A stretch of DNA of 64,000 bases from Undibacterium pigrum (GCF_003201815.1 NZ_QJKB01000003.1:372001-436000); one strand, 5' to 3'. Numbered from the stretch's first letter, positions 1-9,594 are shown. Notes: generated from the letters alone by a model not told the origin. Numbers and translations are program-made.

Positions 1-186
1 CGCGAAATCGCCCAGGAGGCGCTGGAAGCTGAACTCAAATCCCAGGTCAGTGCCAGTCCTGACCTGGCGCTCAGCCTGCAGGCCGATGAAGGTGTGCCTT
101 ACCGCTCTGTCGCCAAGGTCATGGCGACGATACAAAAATCAGGCGTCAGCAAACTCTCGGTACTTACTGCCCCTACCGGTGGTTGA
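1..186 (+). CDS. exbD: ExbD/TolR-family biopolymer transport protein, C-terminal part
   Basis: Frame 1 is open from the window edge to TGA at 184-186, giving 61 residues; the start lies outside the window. The tail reads LALSLQADEGVPYRSVAKVM followed by a K-x-S-V-L-T strand. This matches the periplasmic C-terminal domain of ExbD, where an acidic residue, VPY and a helix precede a final beta-strand. ExbD works with ExbB and TonB in the inner membrane to couple the proton gradient to TonB-dependent outer-membrane import. The neighbouring exbB/tonB genes are not visible. The family call rests on a short fragment but a characteristic one. Confidence 0.75.
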   Translation, partial: REIAQEALEAELKSQVSASPDLALSLQADEGVPYRSVAKVMATIQKSGVSKLSVLTAPTGG

Positions 187-255
187 CACTCTCTGGCGTA
201 TTTCTCTCACTCATCTATCTCATTCATCTTTATAGCTACTATTGAAAGGACTACC

Positions 256-1272
256 ATGTTGTTAAAAAAACTGGCGATCTCTGGCCTGATATTGGGTACG
301 CTGACACAGGCGGCCATTGCGGCAGATATCAATATACTCAATGTCTCATATGATCCTACCCGTGAGTTGTATCAGGATATCAACCAGGCTTTCGCCAAAC
401 AGTGGAAAGCCAAGAGTGGTGACAACCTGAACTTCAAGCAATCGCATGGCGGTTCAGGCAAACAGGCCAGGACCGTGATCGATGGCCTGGATGCAGACGT
501 GGTAACCCTGGCCCTGGCCTATGATACTGATGCCATTGCAGAAGCCGGTTTGCTGGATAAGGGCTGGCAAAAACGTTTGCCGCATAATGCCTCTCCTTAC
601 ACTTCCACCATCGTCTTCCTGGTACGCAAGGGTAATCCAAAAGGCATCAAGGATTGGGCAGATGTAGCCAAACCCGGTGTGTCCGTCATCACGGCAAACC
701 CTAAAACCTCGGGCGGTGCACGCTGGGCTTACCTGGCAGCCTGGGGTTATGCACTGAAACAACCAGGTGGTAATGAAGCCCTGGCTAAAGACTATGTGCA
801 AAGAGTCTACAAGAATGTGCCTGTGCTCGATTCTGGCGCACGTGGATCAACAGTCACTTTTGCTGAACGTGGCATAGGCGATGTCTTGCTGTCCTGGGAA
901 AACGAAGCGCATCTGGCCTTGAAGGAATTTGGCGCAGACAAGTTCGAGATCATCACTCCTTCCATCAGCGTGCTGGCAGAACCACCGGTAGCCATCGTTG
1001 ACAAGGTGGTAGACAAGCATGGCACACGCAAGGTCGCCGAAGCTTACCTGAACTACCTGTACACCGATGAAGCCCAGGACATCATAGGCAAGAACTACTA
1101 CCGTCCAACGACAGAGAAAGCCCTGAAAAAATATGCGAACACCTTTGCCAAGGTCAAACTGTTTGGCATAGATGACACTTTTGGCGGCTGGACCAAGACC
1201 CAGAAAACCCATTTTGCAGACGGTGGCGTATTTGACCAGATCTACCAGCCAGCAAAAGTCAGTCAAAACTAA
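256..1272 (+). CDS. sbp: Sulfate ABC transporter periplasmic substrate-binding protein
   Basis: 338 residues with an N-terminal signal peptide (KK, a hydrophobic core, cleavage near AIAA/D at residue 22). The mature start [18 protein letters not shown], the SHGGSGKQ segment and the TSGGARW segment are hallmarks of the Sbp/CysP family, which binds sulfate or thiosulfate in the periplasm and passes it to CysTWA. The ATG follows a GAAAGGA ribosome site. No cysTWA genes are in view, so the permease must be encoded elsewhere. The next two genes are secreted hydrolases, one an arylsulfatase, which fits uptake of sulfate released from sulfate esters. Confidence 0.93.
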   Translation: MLLKKLAISGLILGTLTQAAIAADINILNVSYDPTRELYQDINQAFAKQWKAKSGDNLNFKQSHGGSGKQARTVIDGLDADVVTLALAYDTDAIAEAGLLDKGWQKRLPHNASPYTSTIVFLVRKGNPKGIKDWADVAKPGVSVITANPKTSGGARWAYLAAWGYALKQPGGNEALAKDYVQRVYKNVPVLDSGARGSTVTFAERGIGDVLLSWENEAHLALKEFGADKFEIITPSISVLAEPPVAIVDKVVDKHGTRKVAEAYLNYLYTDEAQDIIGKNYYRPTTEKALKKYANTFAKVKLFGIDDTFGGWTKTQKTHFADGGVFDQIYQPAKVSQN

Positions 1273-1302
1273 AACCAGCAGACAAAATAATAGGGAAACA
1301 TA

Positions 1303-2769
1303 ATGAAGATTTCAAAAATCAGAGCGCAGCATGTGCTGCCATTTGCTCTGCTTCCATTTGCCCTGCTGGCTGGGCAATCACAGGCGGCCAGCCTGCAGGC
1401 AGCGGCAGATGCATTGAATGCAGCCAACACACAATCGGTCAGTGTCAGCGGGACTGGCAAGTGGTTCCAGTTTGGCCAGGCGCCTGCACCAACTCTGGCC
1501 TGGCCAGAATTTGATGTGAGCAGCTACAAGACAGCCATCGACTATGACAAGGTAGCGGCGCGGGTACAGATTACGCGCTTGCAAACTGTTGACCCTAAAC
1601 GCGCCCGCCCCACGGCCGTTGAACAAAAGCCAGATCAATACATCAGTGGCGCTTTGGCCTGGAATGCAACGACTGCCGCCAATGGGACCAGCAATTACAA
1701 TCCGCAAAGGGCAGCTCTGGAAGAACGCCGCGCTGAAATCTGGTCAACTCCCCATGGTTTCATCCGCGCAGCGCTGGCCAACAACGCGACATCCAAAGCC
1801 TCAAAAGGCGGTGTAGAAGTCAGCTTCAATGCAGATGGCAAGTATCGCTATGTTGGTTTCATCAACAAGAACAACCAGCTGGAACAGGTGAAAACCTGGA
1901 TAGATAATCCAGTGCTGGGTGATACAGAATTGCTGACCAGGTTCACCCAGTACAAAGACTTTGGCGGGCAACAGTACCCAGCCCGCATAGTGCGCAGCCT
2001 GGGTGGCCACCCCGTGCTGGACCTGCAAGTCGCTGAACTGCAAATCAATGCACCGGTAGACATCAGCGCACCGCCAGAAGTCGTGAATGCGACCGCACCT
2101 GTCATCACCGTAACCTCGACCAAGCTGGCCGAGGGTGTATATCACCTGACGGGTGGCACACATCACAGCGTGGCGATAGAACAGGCTGATCACATCGTCA
2201 TCGTGGAAGCACCCTTAAGCGAAGAAAGATCACTGGCCGTGATTGCCAGGGCCAAGGAAATCATCCCCGGCAAGCCTATCAAATACCTGATCAATACCCA
2301 TGCCCACTTTGATCATTCCGGTGGCCTGCGTCCCTATGTCGATGAAGGAGCCATCATCGTCACCCATCAGGAAAACCGCGGCTACTACCAAAAAATCTGG
2401 GCAAACCAGCACAGTCTGAATCCTGACCGCCTGGCAGCGTCCAAGACCAGGGCGCGTTTTGAAACCTTCAAGGCCAAGCATGTCTTGAATGATGGCAAAC
2501 GTGCGATAGAAATTTATCCTATCGCAGGCAATACCCACAATGATGCTTTTGCCCTGGTCTATCTGCCAGCCGAGAAAATCCTGGTCGAGGCGGATGCCTA
2601 CAATCCACCAGCAGCCAATGCCCCGGCACTGGTGCCTGCCAATCCTTACTCCGTCAATCTGTATGACAATCTCAGGAAGTTAAAGCTGGATGTCGACCAG
2701 ATCGCTGGCTTGCATGGCCAGAAAGCCGTCAAGCTGGCTGATTTGCAAAGCTACATCGGTGTCAACTGA
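1303..2769 (+). CDS. Secreted MBL-fold metallo-hydrolase
   Basis: 488 residues with a signal peptide ending near GQSQA. The first half (to about residue 260) has no motif I recognise. The second half is a metallo-beta-lactamase fold: THAHFDHSGG supplies the HxHxDH metal site, GNTHND the next histidine, VEADAY the bridging aspartate and GLHG the last histidine. The zinc site therefore looks intact and the enzyme should be an active periplasmic or exported hydrolase. The substrate is unknown. Its place between a sulfate-binding protein and an arylsulfatase makes an ester or sulfate-ester substrate conceivable, but it is shorter than SdsA1-type alkylsulfatases and no link is proven. It starts 30 nt after sbp, so the two are probably co-transcribed. 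Confidence 0.85.
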   Translation: MKISKIRAQHVLPFALLPFALLAGQSQAASLQAAADALNAANTQSVSVSGTGKWFQFGQAPAPTLAWPEFDVSSYKTAIDYDKVAARVQITRLQTVDPKRARPTAVEQKPDQYISGALAWNATTAANGTSNYNPQRAALEERRAEIWSTPHGFIRAALANNATSKASKGGVEVSFNADGKYRYVGFINKNNQLEQVKTWIDNPVLGDTELLTRFTQYKDFGGQQYPARIVRSLGGHPVLDLQVAELQINAPVDISAPPEVVNATAPVITVTSTKLAEGVYHLTGGTHHSVAIEQADHIVIVEAPLSEERSLAVIARAKEIIPGKPIKYLINTHAHFDHSGGLRPYVDEGAIIVTHQENRGYYQKIWANQHSLNPDRLAASKTRARFETFKAKHVLNDGKRAIEIYPIAGNTHNDAFALVYLPAEKILVEADAYNPPAANAPALVPANPYSVNLYDNLRKLKLDVDQIAGLHGQKAVKLADLQSYIGVN

Positions 2770-2830
2770 GAGGAGTCAACTAAGCAGAGTCAACTGAGTG
2801 TTATAAATTAAGCTGAGTACTCTGTATGCG

Positions 2831-2866
2831 AAGCCGGAGATGCAGAAATGCATACCCGGCTTTTTT
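2831..2866 (+). terminator. Rho-independent terminator after the MBL hydrolase gene
   Basis: AAGCCGG pairs with CCGGCTT, an inner ATGCA pairs with TGCAT around a GAAA loop, and the stem runs into six T's at 2861-2866. It lies about 60 nt after the stop of the hydrolase gene and separates it from the sulfatase. Confidence 0.85.
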
Positions 2867-2975
2867 ATATGCAAGCCCCAAACTGCATGTGCTTATGCAA
2901 ATATATTCTTGTCTTTGAATGTCATAGTCAGCACCATCAAATTTACAATGTCAGCATTCTTCATTCGAGATACAC

Positions 2976-4400
2976 ATGAGCCATTTCAATAAAAAACGCC
3001 GGCAAATGCTGGGCAGCCTTTCTGCACTGTCACTCAGTTCCCTGATCAGCGAAACCAGCAATGCGGCTGACCATGCAGTAGCTGCAAAAAAGCCAAACAT
3101 CATTTTCATCCTGGCCGATGACCTGGGTTATGCCGATCTCGGCGTCTACGGGCAAACTGATTTCCAGACACCGCAACTGGATCAACTGGCAAAACAGGGC
3201 TTGCGCTTTACCCAGGCCTATGCAAACTCTGCCGTCTGCTCCGCCACCCGCTTTGGGCTGATTACCGGACGCTATCAATATCGTTTACGTGGCGGGCTGG
3301 AAGAGCCTATTGCTGGTGCATCGGATACCATAGGTTTGCCACCTGAACACCCTACCCTGCCTTCATTATTGAAAAAACAGTCGTATAAAACAGCCTTGTT
3401 TGGCAAATGGCATCTGGGTTCCTTGCCCAAATTCAGCCCTTTGAAGAGTGGCTACGATGTGTTCTTTGGTAATTATGGCGGCGCCATAGATTATTTCACC
3501 CACAAAACTGGCGTAGGGCCAGATGCAAAAGATGGCTTGTTTGAAGGTGAAGTGCCTGTCAACAAAGTGGGTTATTACACTGACCTGATAGCTGACCGGG
3601 CTGTAGCTTATGTCAAACAGCAAAGCGCAGCCCAGCCTTTCTTCCTGTCCCTGCATTTCACGGCCCCACACTGGCCGTGGGAAACACAGGATGATGAAGC
3701 CGTATCTCGTGAGATCAAATCCCTGTTTCACCTTGACGGTGGCAGCCTGGAAACTTATGGAAAAATGGTGGTGTCCCTGGATACGGCCATAGGCCGGGTA
3801 TTAAAGAGCCTCGATGAACAATGCCTGGCAGACAATACCATTGTGATCTTTACCAGTGATAATGGTGGCGAGCGTTTTTCCAAAACCTGGCCACTGAGTG
3901 GACAAAAGACAGAATTGCTGGAAGGTGGCATACGTGTACCGGCTATCGTACGCTGGCCAGCAAAGATTAAACCCGGCCAAGTCAGCAGCCAGGTTGCCAT
4001 CAGCATGGACTGGTTACCCAGCTTGCTGGCCGCAGCCGGTGGCGCACCTGACCCTGCCTACCCCAGTGATGGACAAAATCTTTTGCCTGTCATACTTGGC
4101 ACACAGGCGGCGCAGCCCCGTAGCCTGTACTGGCGCTACAAGGCCAACAAACAAAAAGCGGTGCGTTCTGGCGACTGGAAGTATCTGAAGATAGCTGACA
4201 ATGAATTCCTGTTTGACGTTGCACGCGACCCGCGTGAACGCGCCAACCTGGCGCAAAAACACCCACAGATATTTACAAAACTAAAGCAGGATTGGGAAAC
4301 CTGGAATGCGCAAATGCTGCCTATCACGAAAGATGTGAAGACACATGCGGTGGATGGCAAAGCCCAGGCTGACCGCTATCGCGCATTGCAGGATGAGTAA
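2976..4400 (+). CDS. Type I sulfatase (arylsulfatase family), exported
   Basis: 474 residues. The N-terminus KKRRQMLGSLSAL followed by an alanine-containing stretch looks like a twin-arginine export signal. The sulfatase signature is intact: C88-S-A-T-R92 (CxAxR, where the cysteine becomes formylglycine), D48-D49 in ILADDLGYADLG for calcium, and SDNGG further on. The length is normal for the family. It hydrolyses sulfate esters in the periplasm. Activation needs a formylglycine-generating enzyme, which is not in this window. With the upstream sulfate-binding protein it suggests sulfate-ester scavenging, although a terminator separates the two transcripts. The exact substrate cannot be read from the sequence. 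Confidence 0.92.
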   Translation: MSHFNKKRRQMLGSLSALSLSSLISETSNAADHAVAAKKPNIIFILADDLGYADLGVYGQTDFQTPQLDQLAKQGLRFTQAYANSAVCSATRFGLITGRYQYRLRGGLEEPIAGASDTIGLPPEHPTLPSLLKKQSYKTALFGKWHLGSLPKFSPLKSGYDVFFGNYGGAIDYFTHKTGVGPDAKDGLFEGEVPVNKVGYYTDLIADRAVAYVKQQSAAQPFFLSLHFTAPHWPWETQDDEAVSREIKSLFHLDGGSLETYGKMVVSLDTAIGRVLKSLDEQCLADNTIVIFTSDNGGERFSKTWPLSGQKTELLEGGIRVPAIVRWPAKIKPGQVSSQVAISMDWLPSLLAAAGGAPDPAYPSDGQNLLPVILGTQAAQPRSLYWRYKANKQKAVRSGDWKYLKIADNEFLFDVARDPRERANLAQKHPQIFTKLKQDWETWNAQMLPITKDVKTHAVDGKAQADRYRALQDE

Positions 4401-4409
4401 TTTACGTCT

Positions 4410-4440
4410 CCCCTGATGCTCAATGAGTATCAGGGGTTTT
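4410..4440 (+). terminator. Rho-independent terminator after the sulfatase gene
   Basis: CCCCTGAT (4410-4417) pairs with ATCAGGGG (4429-4436) and is followed by TTTT. It lies between the convergent sulfatase and ccmI genes and touches the ccmI stop codon. Only the plus strand has a T-run. Confidence 0.85.
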
Positions 4441-5188
4441 ATTTCTTTTGTGCCGCCAGTTTTTCTGCCTTGCTGATACTGGCATTAATGGACACTGCCA
4501 TCTCATCATCTGCAGGCAATTGCGCCACTATCTTTTTCCAGGCCAGGACAGCTGCCTGGTAATCCTGTCTTTCATAGGCAGCACTGCCCAGTAAAGCCAG
4601 CGCCTGTATGTGGCCGGGTTTAATGCTCAGTGCCTTTTTCAGTAATTGCTCAGGCTCGCCAGACAGGTTTTGTTGCCTGCTGACAGCCAGGCTCACGGCA
4701 TAATCTGTCAGCACATCGGCATCGTCGGGGCGCAGGCGCAGCAATTGTTGATAGGCATTCACAGCAAGATCGAAGCGCCGCAAGGTCTCGTAAGACCTTG
4801 CCAGGCGTCGCCAGCCTTCTGCATCATCGGGCTGTTTTTTCAGGCGTGCAGCCAGTCCTTCAACCATGGCCAGTATCTGCTTTTCCCCTATGCCTACTTT
4901 CTGCTGTCTAGCTTTCAAGTCCTTGTCGGACCGGGCCTGGGTAATGGCTGGGATATTACCCAGATATGTATACAGGAAGCCAGCCGAACATAGCAATACG
5001 ATAAAGAATCCGGCAGCCTGGCGCAAGCGCCATTGTTTGGGATGGTTTGCGTCGCCATCGGCAGTACCAGGCCGGTTGGCCAACAACACCCGCAAAGGGT
5101 AGGCACTGGCCAACACCAGCAATAACAAACAAAGTATGTAGAAGTTAGTCATGATCTGAACTGGATTTGGATTCAAATTTGGACTCAA
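4439..5188 (-). CDS. ccmI: Cytochrome c maturation protein CcmI (short form, TPR)
   Basis: Up to 249 residues. ATG at 5188 overlaps the ccmH stop as ATGA. An alternative start at 5152 (MTNFYILCLLLL) would put the membrane helix right at the N-terminus and may be the true one. There are two membrane segments near the N-terminus, then tetratricopeptide-like repeats containing GWRRLARSYETLRRFDLAVN and LALLGSAAYERQDYQAAVLAW. CcmI presents apocytochrome c to the haem ligation complex CcmFH. It is shorter than the roughly 400-residue CcmI of many proteobacteria because the periplasmic part holds only a few TPR units. It is the last gene of the ccm operon. Confidence 0.88.
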   Translation of the reverse strand: MSPNLNPNPVQIMTNFYILCLLLLVLASAYPLRVLLANRPGTADGDANHPKQWRLRQAAGFFIVLLCSAGFLYTYLGNIPAITQARSDKDLKARQQKVGIGEKQILAMVEGLAARLKKQPDDAEGWRRLARSYETLRRFDLAVNAYQQLLRLRPDDADVLTDYAVSLAVSRQQNLSGEPEQLLKKALSIKPGHIQALALLGSAAYERQDYQAAVLAWKKIVAQLPADDEMAVSINASISKAEKLAAQKK

Positions 5189-5640
5189 AGCAAGGGATCA
5201 GAAAAATGTCGCCTGTTTATTGCTGACTCTGCTGCTCCTGCGGAATCTTCCGTACCAGGAATAATTTTTACCCTGGTAAACAAGAAGATCAGCGCGCCAA
5301 GCAGCAACAAATACGGGCCAGTCCATAGCAAGGCAGTCTGATAATTGAATGGTGGACGGTAATGCACAAAGTCACCATAGCGAGCTACCAGGAAGTCTGT
5401 TATTTCCTTTTCATTTTGCCCTTGCTGGAATTTTTCGCGGATTTGCTGTTTCAAATTCACCGCCAGTTCAGCGTGTGAATCAGCCAGGGTCTGGTTCTGG
5501 CAGACCAGGCAGCGCAATTCTTCTGACAGCTTTTGTACGCGTTGATCGATACTGGGTTCTGCAGCCTGGCTGAATGCAGCACCAAGTGCCAGAGTCATGC
5601 TCAATGCCCATCGCACGCATTTTTTTAAATAGGGGTTCAT
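5185..5640 (-). CDS. ccmH: Cytochrome c maturation protein CcmH (CcmH/NrfF thiol reductase)
   Basis: 151 residues from ATG at 5640, one base after the ccmG stop. A start nine codons earlier (5667) is possible but would overlap ccmG. A signal peptide ends near SQAAE. The LRCLVCQNQTLADS motif carries the redox cysteine pair (C44, C47), and a C-terminal transmembrane helix follows. CcmH keeps the cysteines of the apocytochrome CxxCH motif reduced or in mixed disulfide for haem ligation with CcmF. This is the one-domain form, with the TPR part encoded separately as ccmI. Confidence 0.94.
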   Translation of the reverse strand: MNPYLKKCVRWALSMTLALGAAFSQAAEPSIDQRVQKLSEELRCLVCQNQTLADSHAELAVNLKQQIREKFQQGQNEKEITDFLVARYGDFVHYRPPFNYQTALLWTGPYLLLLGALIFLFTRVKIIPGTEDSAGAAESAINRRHFSDPLL

Positions 5641-5641
5641 C

Positions 5642-6169
5642 TCATTGCTCACGCTGTAGTTGATCAATCATGGGTTGTAATTTGCCAAATACGATTTGTT
5701 CAGTCAGCGGGCCTACATGCTTGTAGCGCACCAGGCCGCGGCTATCAATGACAAAGGTTTCTGGCACACCCACCACACCGTAGTCGGTGGCGGCACGGCC
5801 ATCCACATCCTGTACGGATAGTTGATATGGGTTACCAAAGTCAATGAGCCAGCGCCTGGCATCTGCCGCCTTGTCCATATAATCCAGCCCTATGACAGGC
5901 GCGGAAAGCTGGCCAGCAAATTTGACCAGTACCGGGTGCTCGTGTCGGCAAGATTCACACCATGAAGCCCAGACATTCAGCAACCACACCTTGCCCTTGA
6001 GGCTGGAAGACTGAAAGTGTGCTGCCTGCTCCACTTGTGGCAATGAAAAAACGGGGGCTGGCTTGCCGATCAGGGCAGACGGTAAATCATTCGTCTTGAT
6101 GAGCAAACCCGTCCCCAGGAAAGCCAGCAAGATCACAAAAGCAAGCAAGGGCAGTAAAAAACGCTTCAT
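5642..6169 (-). CDS. ccmG: Thiol:disulfide interchange protein CcmG/DsbE
   Basis: 175 residues: an N-terminal membrane anchor (residues 4-24), then a thioredoxin fold with W-C71-E-S-C74 and the cis-proline loop GVPE. CcmG is the membrane-tethered periplasmic reductant that resolves the apocytochrome-CcmH disulfide. The start overlaps the ccmF stop by four bases (ATGA), so translation is coupled in the operon. Length and motif order are normal for DsbE. Confidence 0.95.
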   Translation of the reverse strand: MKRFLLPLLAFVILLAFLGTGLLIKTNDLPSALIGKPAPVFSLPQVEQAAHFQSSSLKGKVWLLNVWASWCESCRHEHPVLVKFAGQLSAPVIGLDYMDKAADARRWLIDFGNPYQLSVQDVDGRAATDYGVVGVPETFVIDSRGLVRYKHVGPLTEQIVFGKLQPMIDQLQREQ

Positions 6170-8151
6170 GCTGGCTCCGCTGTCTGGAAAGTTTCAGCAA
6201 GAACAGGGTTGTGCTGGCTTGCCTTCACAGTGCCGGGTTTATAACGGCGCTCCAGCGCGGCCAGCAAACCACCCAGGGCTATCGCCAGGCAGCCTGCCCA
6301 TATCCAGCTCATGAAAGGCTTGATCTGCACCCTGACCATCCAGCCATGGTCTTTACTGGCTTCCCCCAAAGAGATATACACATCCCTGAGCCAGCCACGA
6401 TTGATGGCTGCCTCGGTCATGGGCATATTTTGCGCGGTATAGATGCGGCGCTCTGGTTGCAGATGCAAAGTCGTCTCTGCCTCGCTGACAATAAATTCTC
6501 CCCTGGCGGCGATGTAATTCGGGCCATCGATTTTTTCCAGTGATTTGAAAACTACCTGATAGCCAGCGAGTTGCATCTGATCGCCAGGACGCAAATGATA
6601 ATCTTCACTGGTTTCCAGGCTCTTGACTGCACTGACACCAATGGTAAAGATGGCGACACCAGCATGGGCGATGAGCATGCCCCAGAAACCCAGGGATGGT
6701 GCATGCAAACTACCCCAAGCGTTTGGCTCGGTGCCTGGTCGGTATACCCGCTTCCTGAGCTGCCCTGCGGTAGCCAATAATATCCACACACCGAGGCCAG
6801 CTCCCAGCCCAAACATGAAGCTGTAGCGGTAAGTCAGAAAGGCCACGACAGACAATGCCAGCAACAGGGCGATCAGCAAAAACCTGTCCAGGTTTTTCAA
6901 CTTCGCCTGTTTCCAGGCCAGGTAAGGTGCCAGTGCCATCAGGAACAGCACCGGCAAAATCAAAGGTACAAAGGTGGCTTCAAAATACGGGGGGCCTACC
7001 GAAATTTTACCGAGTTGCAAGGCATCCAGAAACAAGGGATACAGTGTGCCCAGCAATACCGTAGCAGCCACCACCAGCAACAAGACATTATTCAATAACA
7101 GCGTCGTCTCTTTTGAGACAGCGGTAAATGCTGCACTTGAACGTATCTGCGGCGCGCGCCAGGCATACAGGCCCAAGGCACCGCCACTGACCAGGGCCAG
7201 GAAGATCAGGATAAACACGCCGCGTTTGGGGTCAGAAGCAAAGGCATGTACCGAGGTCAGCACGCCCGAGCGCACCAGGAAAGTACCCAGCAGTGAAAGC
7301 GAGAAAGCCAAAATCGCCAGCAGGATGGTCCAGCTCTTGAAGCCATCACGTTTTTCATTGACGATCAGGGTATGCAACAAAGCCGTACCTACCAGCCAGG
7401 GCATGAAGGAGGCGTTTTCTACTGCATCCCAAAACCACCAGCCACCCCAGCCCAGTTCATAGTAAGCCCAGAAGCTACCCATGAAGATGCCCAGGGTCAG
7501 GAAGGTCCATGCAGCCAGGGTCCAGGGGCGCAGCTGGCGCGCCCAGTCACGCTCAACTTTTCCATCTATGAGCGCTGCCAGGGCAAAAGCAAAGGCCACG
7601 GAGAAACCAACATAGCCCATATATAGCAGAGGCGGATGGATGATCATGCCAGGGTCTTGAAGCAAGGGATTCAGGTCACGCCCTTCTGCCACAGCAGGAA
7701 AGCTGCGGGTAAATGGGTTGGAAGTGAACAGGATAAAGCTCAAAAATCCAAAGCTGAGTGCCCCCATGATTGCCATTACCCTGGCCAGAAAAATTTCCGT
7801 CAGTGCACGCGCCCGCCATGCAACTGCCAAGCCCCAGCCTGCCAGTATCAAGACCCAGAGCAAGAGCGAACCTTCATGCCCACCCCAACTGCCAGCGATT
7901 TTATAAAACACTGGCAAGCGCGTATTTGAATGTGCAGCAACATAGGCAACAGAAAAATCATCGGCGACAAAGCCAGTAATCAAAATCGCGAAAGACAATA
8001 AGATCAGCAGGAATTGCGATACTGCCAGCGGTCGCGCCAGTGCTGTCCATGCTGGCTGCTTCCTGGCTATGCCAAGACTTGGGATGGTGGCTTGCAAGAC
8101 TGAGAAAACCAGTGCCAGTATCAGGGCGAAATGTCCAAACTCGATAATCAT
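6166..8151 (-). CDS. ccmF: Haem lyase CcmF
   Basis: 661 residues, strongly hydrophobic with more than a dozen membrane segments. The tryptophan-rich WGGWWFWDAVENASFMPWL loop, the haem-handling signature of the family, is complete. CcmF takes haem from holo-CcmE and, with CcmH/I, attaches it to the apocytochrome. ATGA-type overlaps with ccmE and ccmG place it firmly in the operon. Length agrees with family members (about 640-660). Confidence 0.97.
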   Translation of the reverse strand: MIIEFGHFALILALVFSVLQATIPSLGIARKQPAWTALARPLAVSQFLLILLSFAILITGFVADDFSVAYVAAHSNTRLPVFYKIAGSWGGHEGSLLLWVLILAGWGLAVAWRARALTEIFLARVMAIMGALSFGFLSFILFTSNPFTRSFPAVAEGRDLNPLLQDPGMIIHPPLLYMGYVGFSVAFAFALAALIDGKVERDWARQLRPWTLAAWTFLTLGIFMGSFWAYYELGWGGWWFWDAVENASFMPWLVGTALLHTLIVNEKRDGFKSWTILLAILAFSLSLLGTFLVRSGVLTSVHAFASDPKRGVFILIFLALVSGGALGLYAWRAPQIRSSAAFTAVSKETTLLLNNVLLLVVAATVLLGTLYPLFLDALQLGKISVGPPYFEATFVPLILPVLFLMALAPYLAWKQAKLKNLDRFLLIALLLALSVVAFLTYRYSFMFGLGAGLGVWILLATAGQLRKRVYRPGTEPNAWGSLHAPSLGFWGMLIAHAGVAIFTIGVSAVKSLETSEDYHLRPGDQMQLAGYQVVFKSLEKIDGPNYIAARGEFIVSEAETTLHLQPERRIYTAQNMPMTEAAINRGWLRDVYISLGEASKDHGWMVRVQIKPFMSWIWAGCLAIALGGLLAALERRYKPGTVKASQHNPVLAETFQTAEPA

Positions 8152-8606
8152 GGCAGGACCGCCTCAGGGAGCGTTTTTGCTTTCGTCTTTGCTTGATCAA
8201 TCGCATATTTGGCATCTGGCGGCATATAGTTTTCATCATGCTTGGCCAGCACCTGCTCGGCAATGAAGACGCCAGCCTGTGCCAGCTTGCCCTGAGCAAC
8301 TACGCCTTTTCCTTCCTTGAACAAATCTGGCAAGATGCCGCGGTATTGCACTGCCAGACTATTGCGTGTGTCGGTCACCAAAAAACGCACAGTGATGCCA
8401 TCTTCCAGTGTCTTCAGACTGCCGTTCTCCACCATGCCGCCAACGCGAAAGCTATGTTGCAAAGGGGCTTCACCCGCACTGATTTGCGTAGGCGTAAAAA
8501 AGAATACCAGATTCTTTTGAAAGGCATTCAGGATAAAAAACGTTGCCAGCCCCAGCAGAGACAGGCTGACTGTCACCAGCAGCAGGCGTTTTTTCCGCGC
8601 TTTCAT
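8148..8606 (-). CDS. ccmE: Haem chaperone CcmE
   Basis: 152 residues: a basic N-terminus, one membrane helix (residues 8-28), then the periplasmic OB-fold. The covalent haem-binding histidine is H123 in LAKHDENYMPP, with the conserved tyrosine at Y127 (HxxxY). CcmE receives haem from CcmABCD and delivers it to CcmF. Overlaps of four bases with both neighbours indicate coupled translation. Confidence 0.96.
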   Translation of the reverse strand: MKARKKRLLLVTVSLSLLGLATFFILNAFQKNLVFFFTPTQISAGEAPLQHSFRVGGMVENGSLKTLEDGITVRFLVTDTRNSLAVQYRGILPDLFKEGKGVVAQGKLAQAGVFIAEQVLAKHDENYMPPDAKYAIDQAKTKAKTLPEAVLP

Positions 8607-8818
8607 ACTGTGTCACCATTGCTGATGCTGCGAATGCCACCAATATCGCCGCCGCGAGCCAGCTGTTCTAGCTGGAGTTCACGCAAGAGAGATTTCCTGG
8701 CCTGGCTGACACTGAATAACTCCAGCGCAAGCGCCGCAAAAAATACCAGCACAGCTCCCCATACATACAGGGCATAACCGCCCATGGCGATAAAGTCTGA
8801 CCAGCTTTGCCAGATCAT
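8603..8818 (-). CDS. ccmD: Haem exporter protein CcmD
   Basis: 71 residues from ATG at 8818, which overlaps the ccmC stop as ATGA; an in-frame ATG ten codons upstream lies inside ccmC and is less likely. One membrane helix (GYALYVWGAVLVFFAALALE) with the GGYALYVW motif typical of CcmD, then a basic cytoplasmic tail. CcmD stabilises the CcmABC-CcmE complex and helps release holo-CcmE. Confidence 0.9.
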   Translation of the reverse strand: MIWQSWSDFIAMGGYALYVWGAVLVFFAALALELFSVSQARKSLLRELQLEQLARGGDIGGIRSISNGDTV

Positions 8819-9594
8819 GATGCCACTCCAGTCGTGGCCTGCACCCACGCGCTATGTCTTTCCCTGTCCAGTATCAGCAGGCGCACGCGCCACAATACGA
8901 TGGCGATGGCATATGCCCATAAAGCCAGGCTCATGACCAGCATGCCGCTGAGCATGATGCTGGCCATCCTGGGTGCTGCAGTCAGGCTGACCGAAGCTCC
9001 CTGATGCAGGGTGTTCCACCATTTGACAGAGAAATAAATAATCGGGATATTCACGACGCCCACCAGTGCCAGCACGGCAGTTGCGCGGTCAGCGCGGCGG
9101 GCTTCATCGATCGCCGCCTGCAAGGCGATCAGGCCCAGGTACAGGAATAGCAAAATCAATTCTGAAGTCAGGCGCGCATCCCATACCCACCAGGCACCCC
9201 AGGTAGGCCTGCCCCAGAACGCACCTGTCCACAAGGCCAGGAAAGTAAAGATGGCCCCGGTGGGAGCAAGCGCACGCGCCAGCAAGGCAGCGACACGGGA
9301 ATTGAATACCAGGCTGACCGCCGACCAGAAGCTCAGGGCCAGATAGATCAGCATGGACAGCCAGGCGGCAGGCACATGGATGAAGATGATGCGGTAAGCC
9401 TCACCTTGTTGCTGATCAGTTGGTGCGATCAGGAAACCCAGTACCAGGCCAGCTATCGTCAGCACAGCGGCAAGCGCAAACAGCCAGGGTATGCATTTTC
9501 CTGCCACGCGGTAAAAAACCGGCGGCGACGCCAGCGCAAACCAGCTACTGGTTTTGGCGGTACTTGAAAATTGATCCAGACTCAGAGTGTTCAT
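8815..9594 (-). CDS. ccmC: Haem exporter protein CcmC
   Basis: 259 residues from ATG at 9594 (MNTLSLDQF). An in-frame ATG at 9711 would add 39 residues unlike the family and would place the start upstream of a terminator-like hairpin. Six membrane segments surround the WGAWWVWDARLTS tryptophan-rich loop, the CcmC haem-binding signature. It loads haem onto CcmE. Unlike the other junctions in this operon, the gap to ccmB is long (231 nt) and contains an intrinsic terminator, so ccmC may need its own promoter or read-through. Confidence 0.94.
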   Translation of the reverse strand: MNTLSLDQFSSTAKTSSWFALASPPVFYRVAGKCIPWLFALAAVLTIAGLVLGFLIAPTDQQQGEAYRIIFIHVPAAWLSMLIYLALSFWSAVSLVFNSRVAALLARALAPTGAIFTFLALWTGAFWGRPTWGAWWVWDARLTSELILLFLYLGLIALQAAIDEARRADRATAVLALVGVVNIPIIYFSVKWWNTLHQGASVSLTAAPRMASIMLSGMLVMSLALWAYAIAIVLWRVRLLILDRERHSAWVQATTGVAS

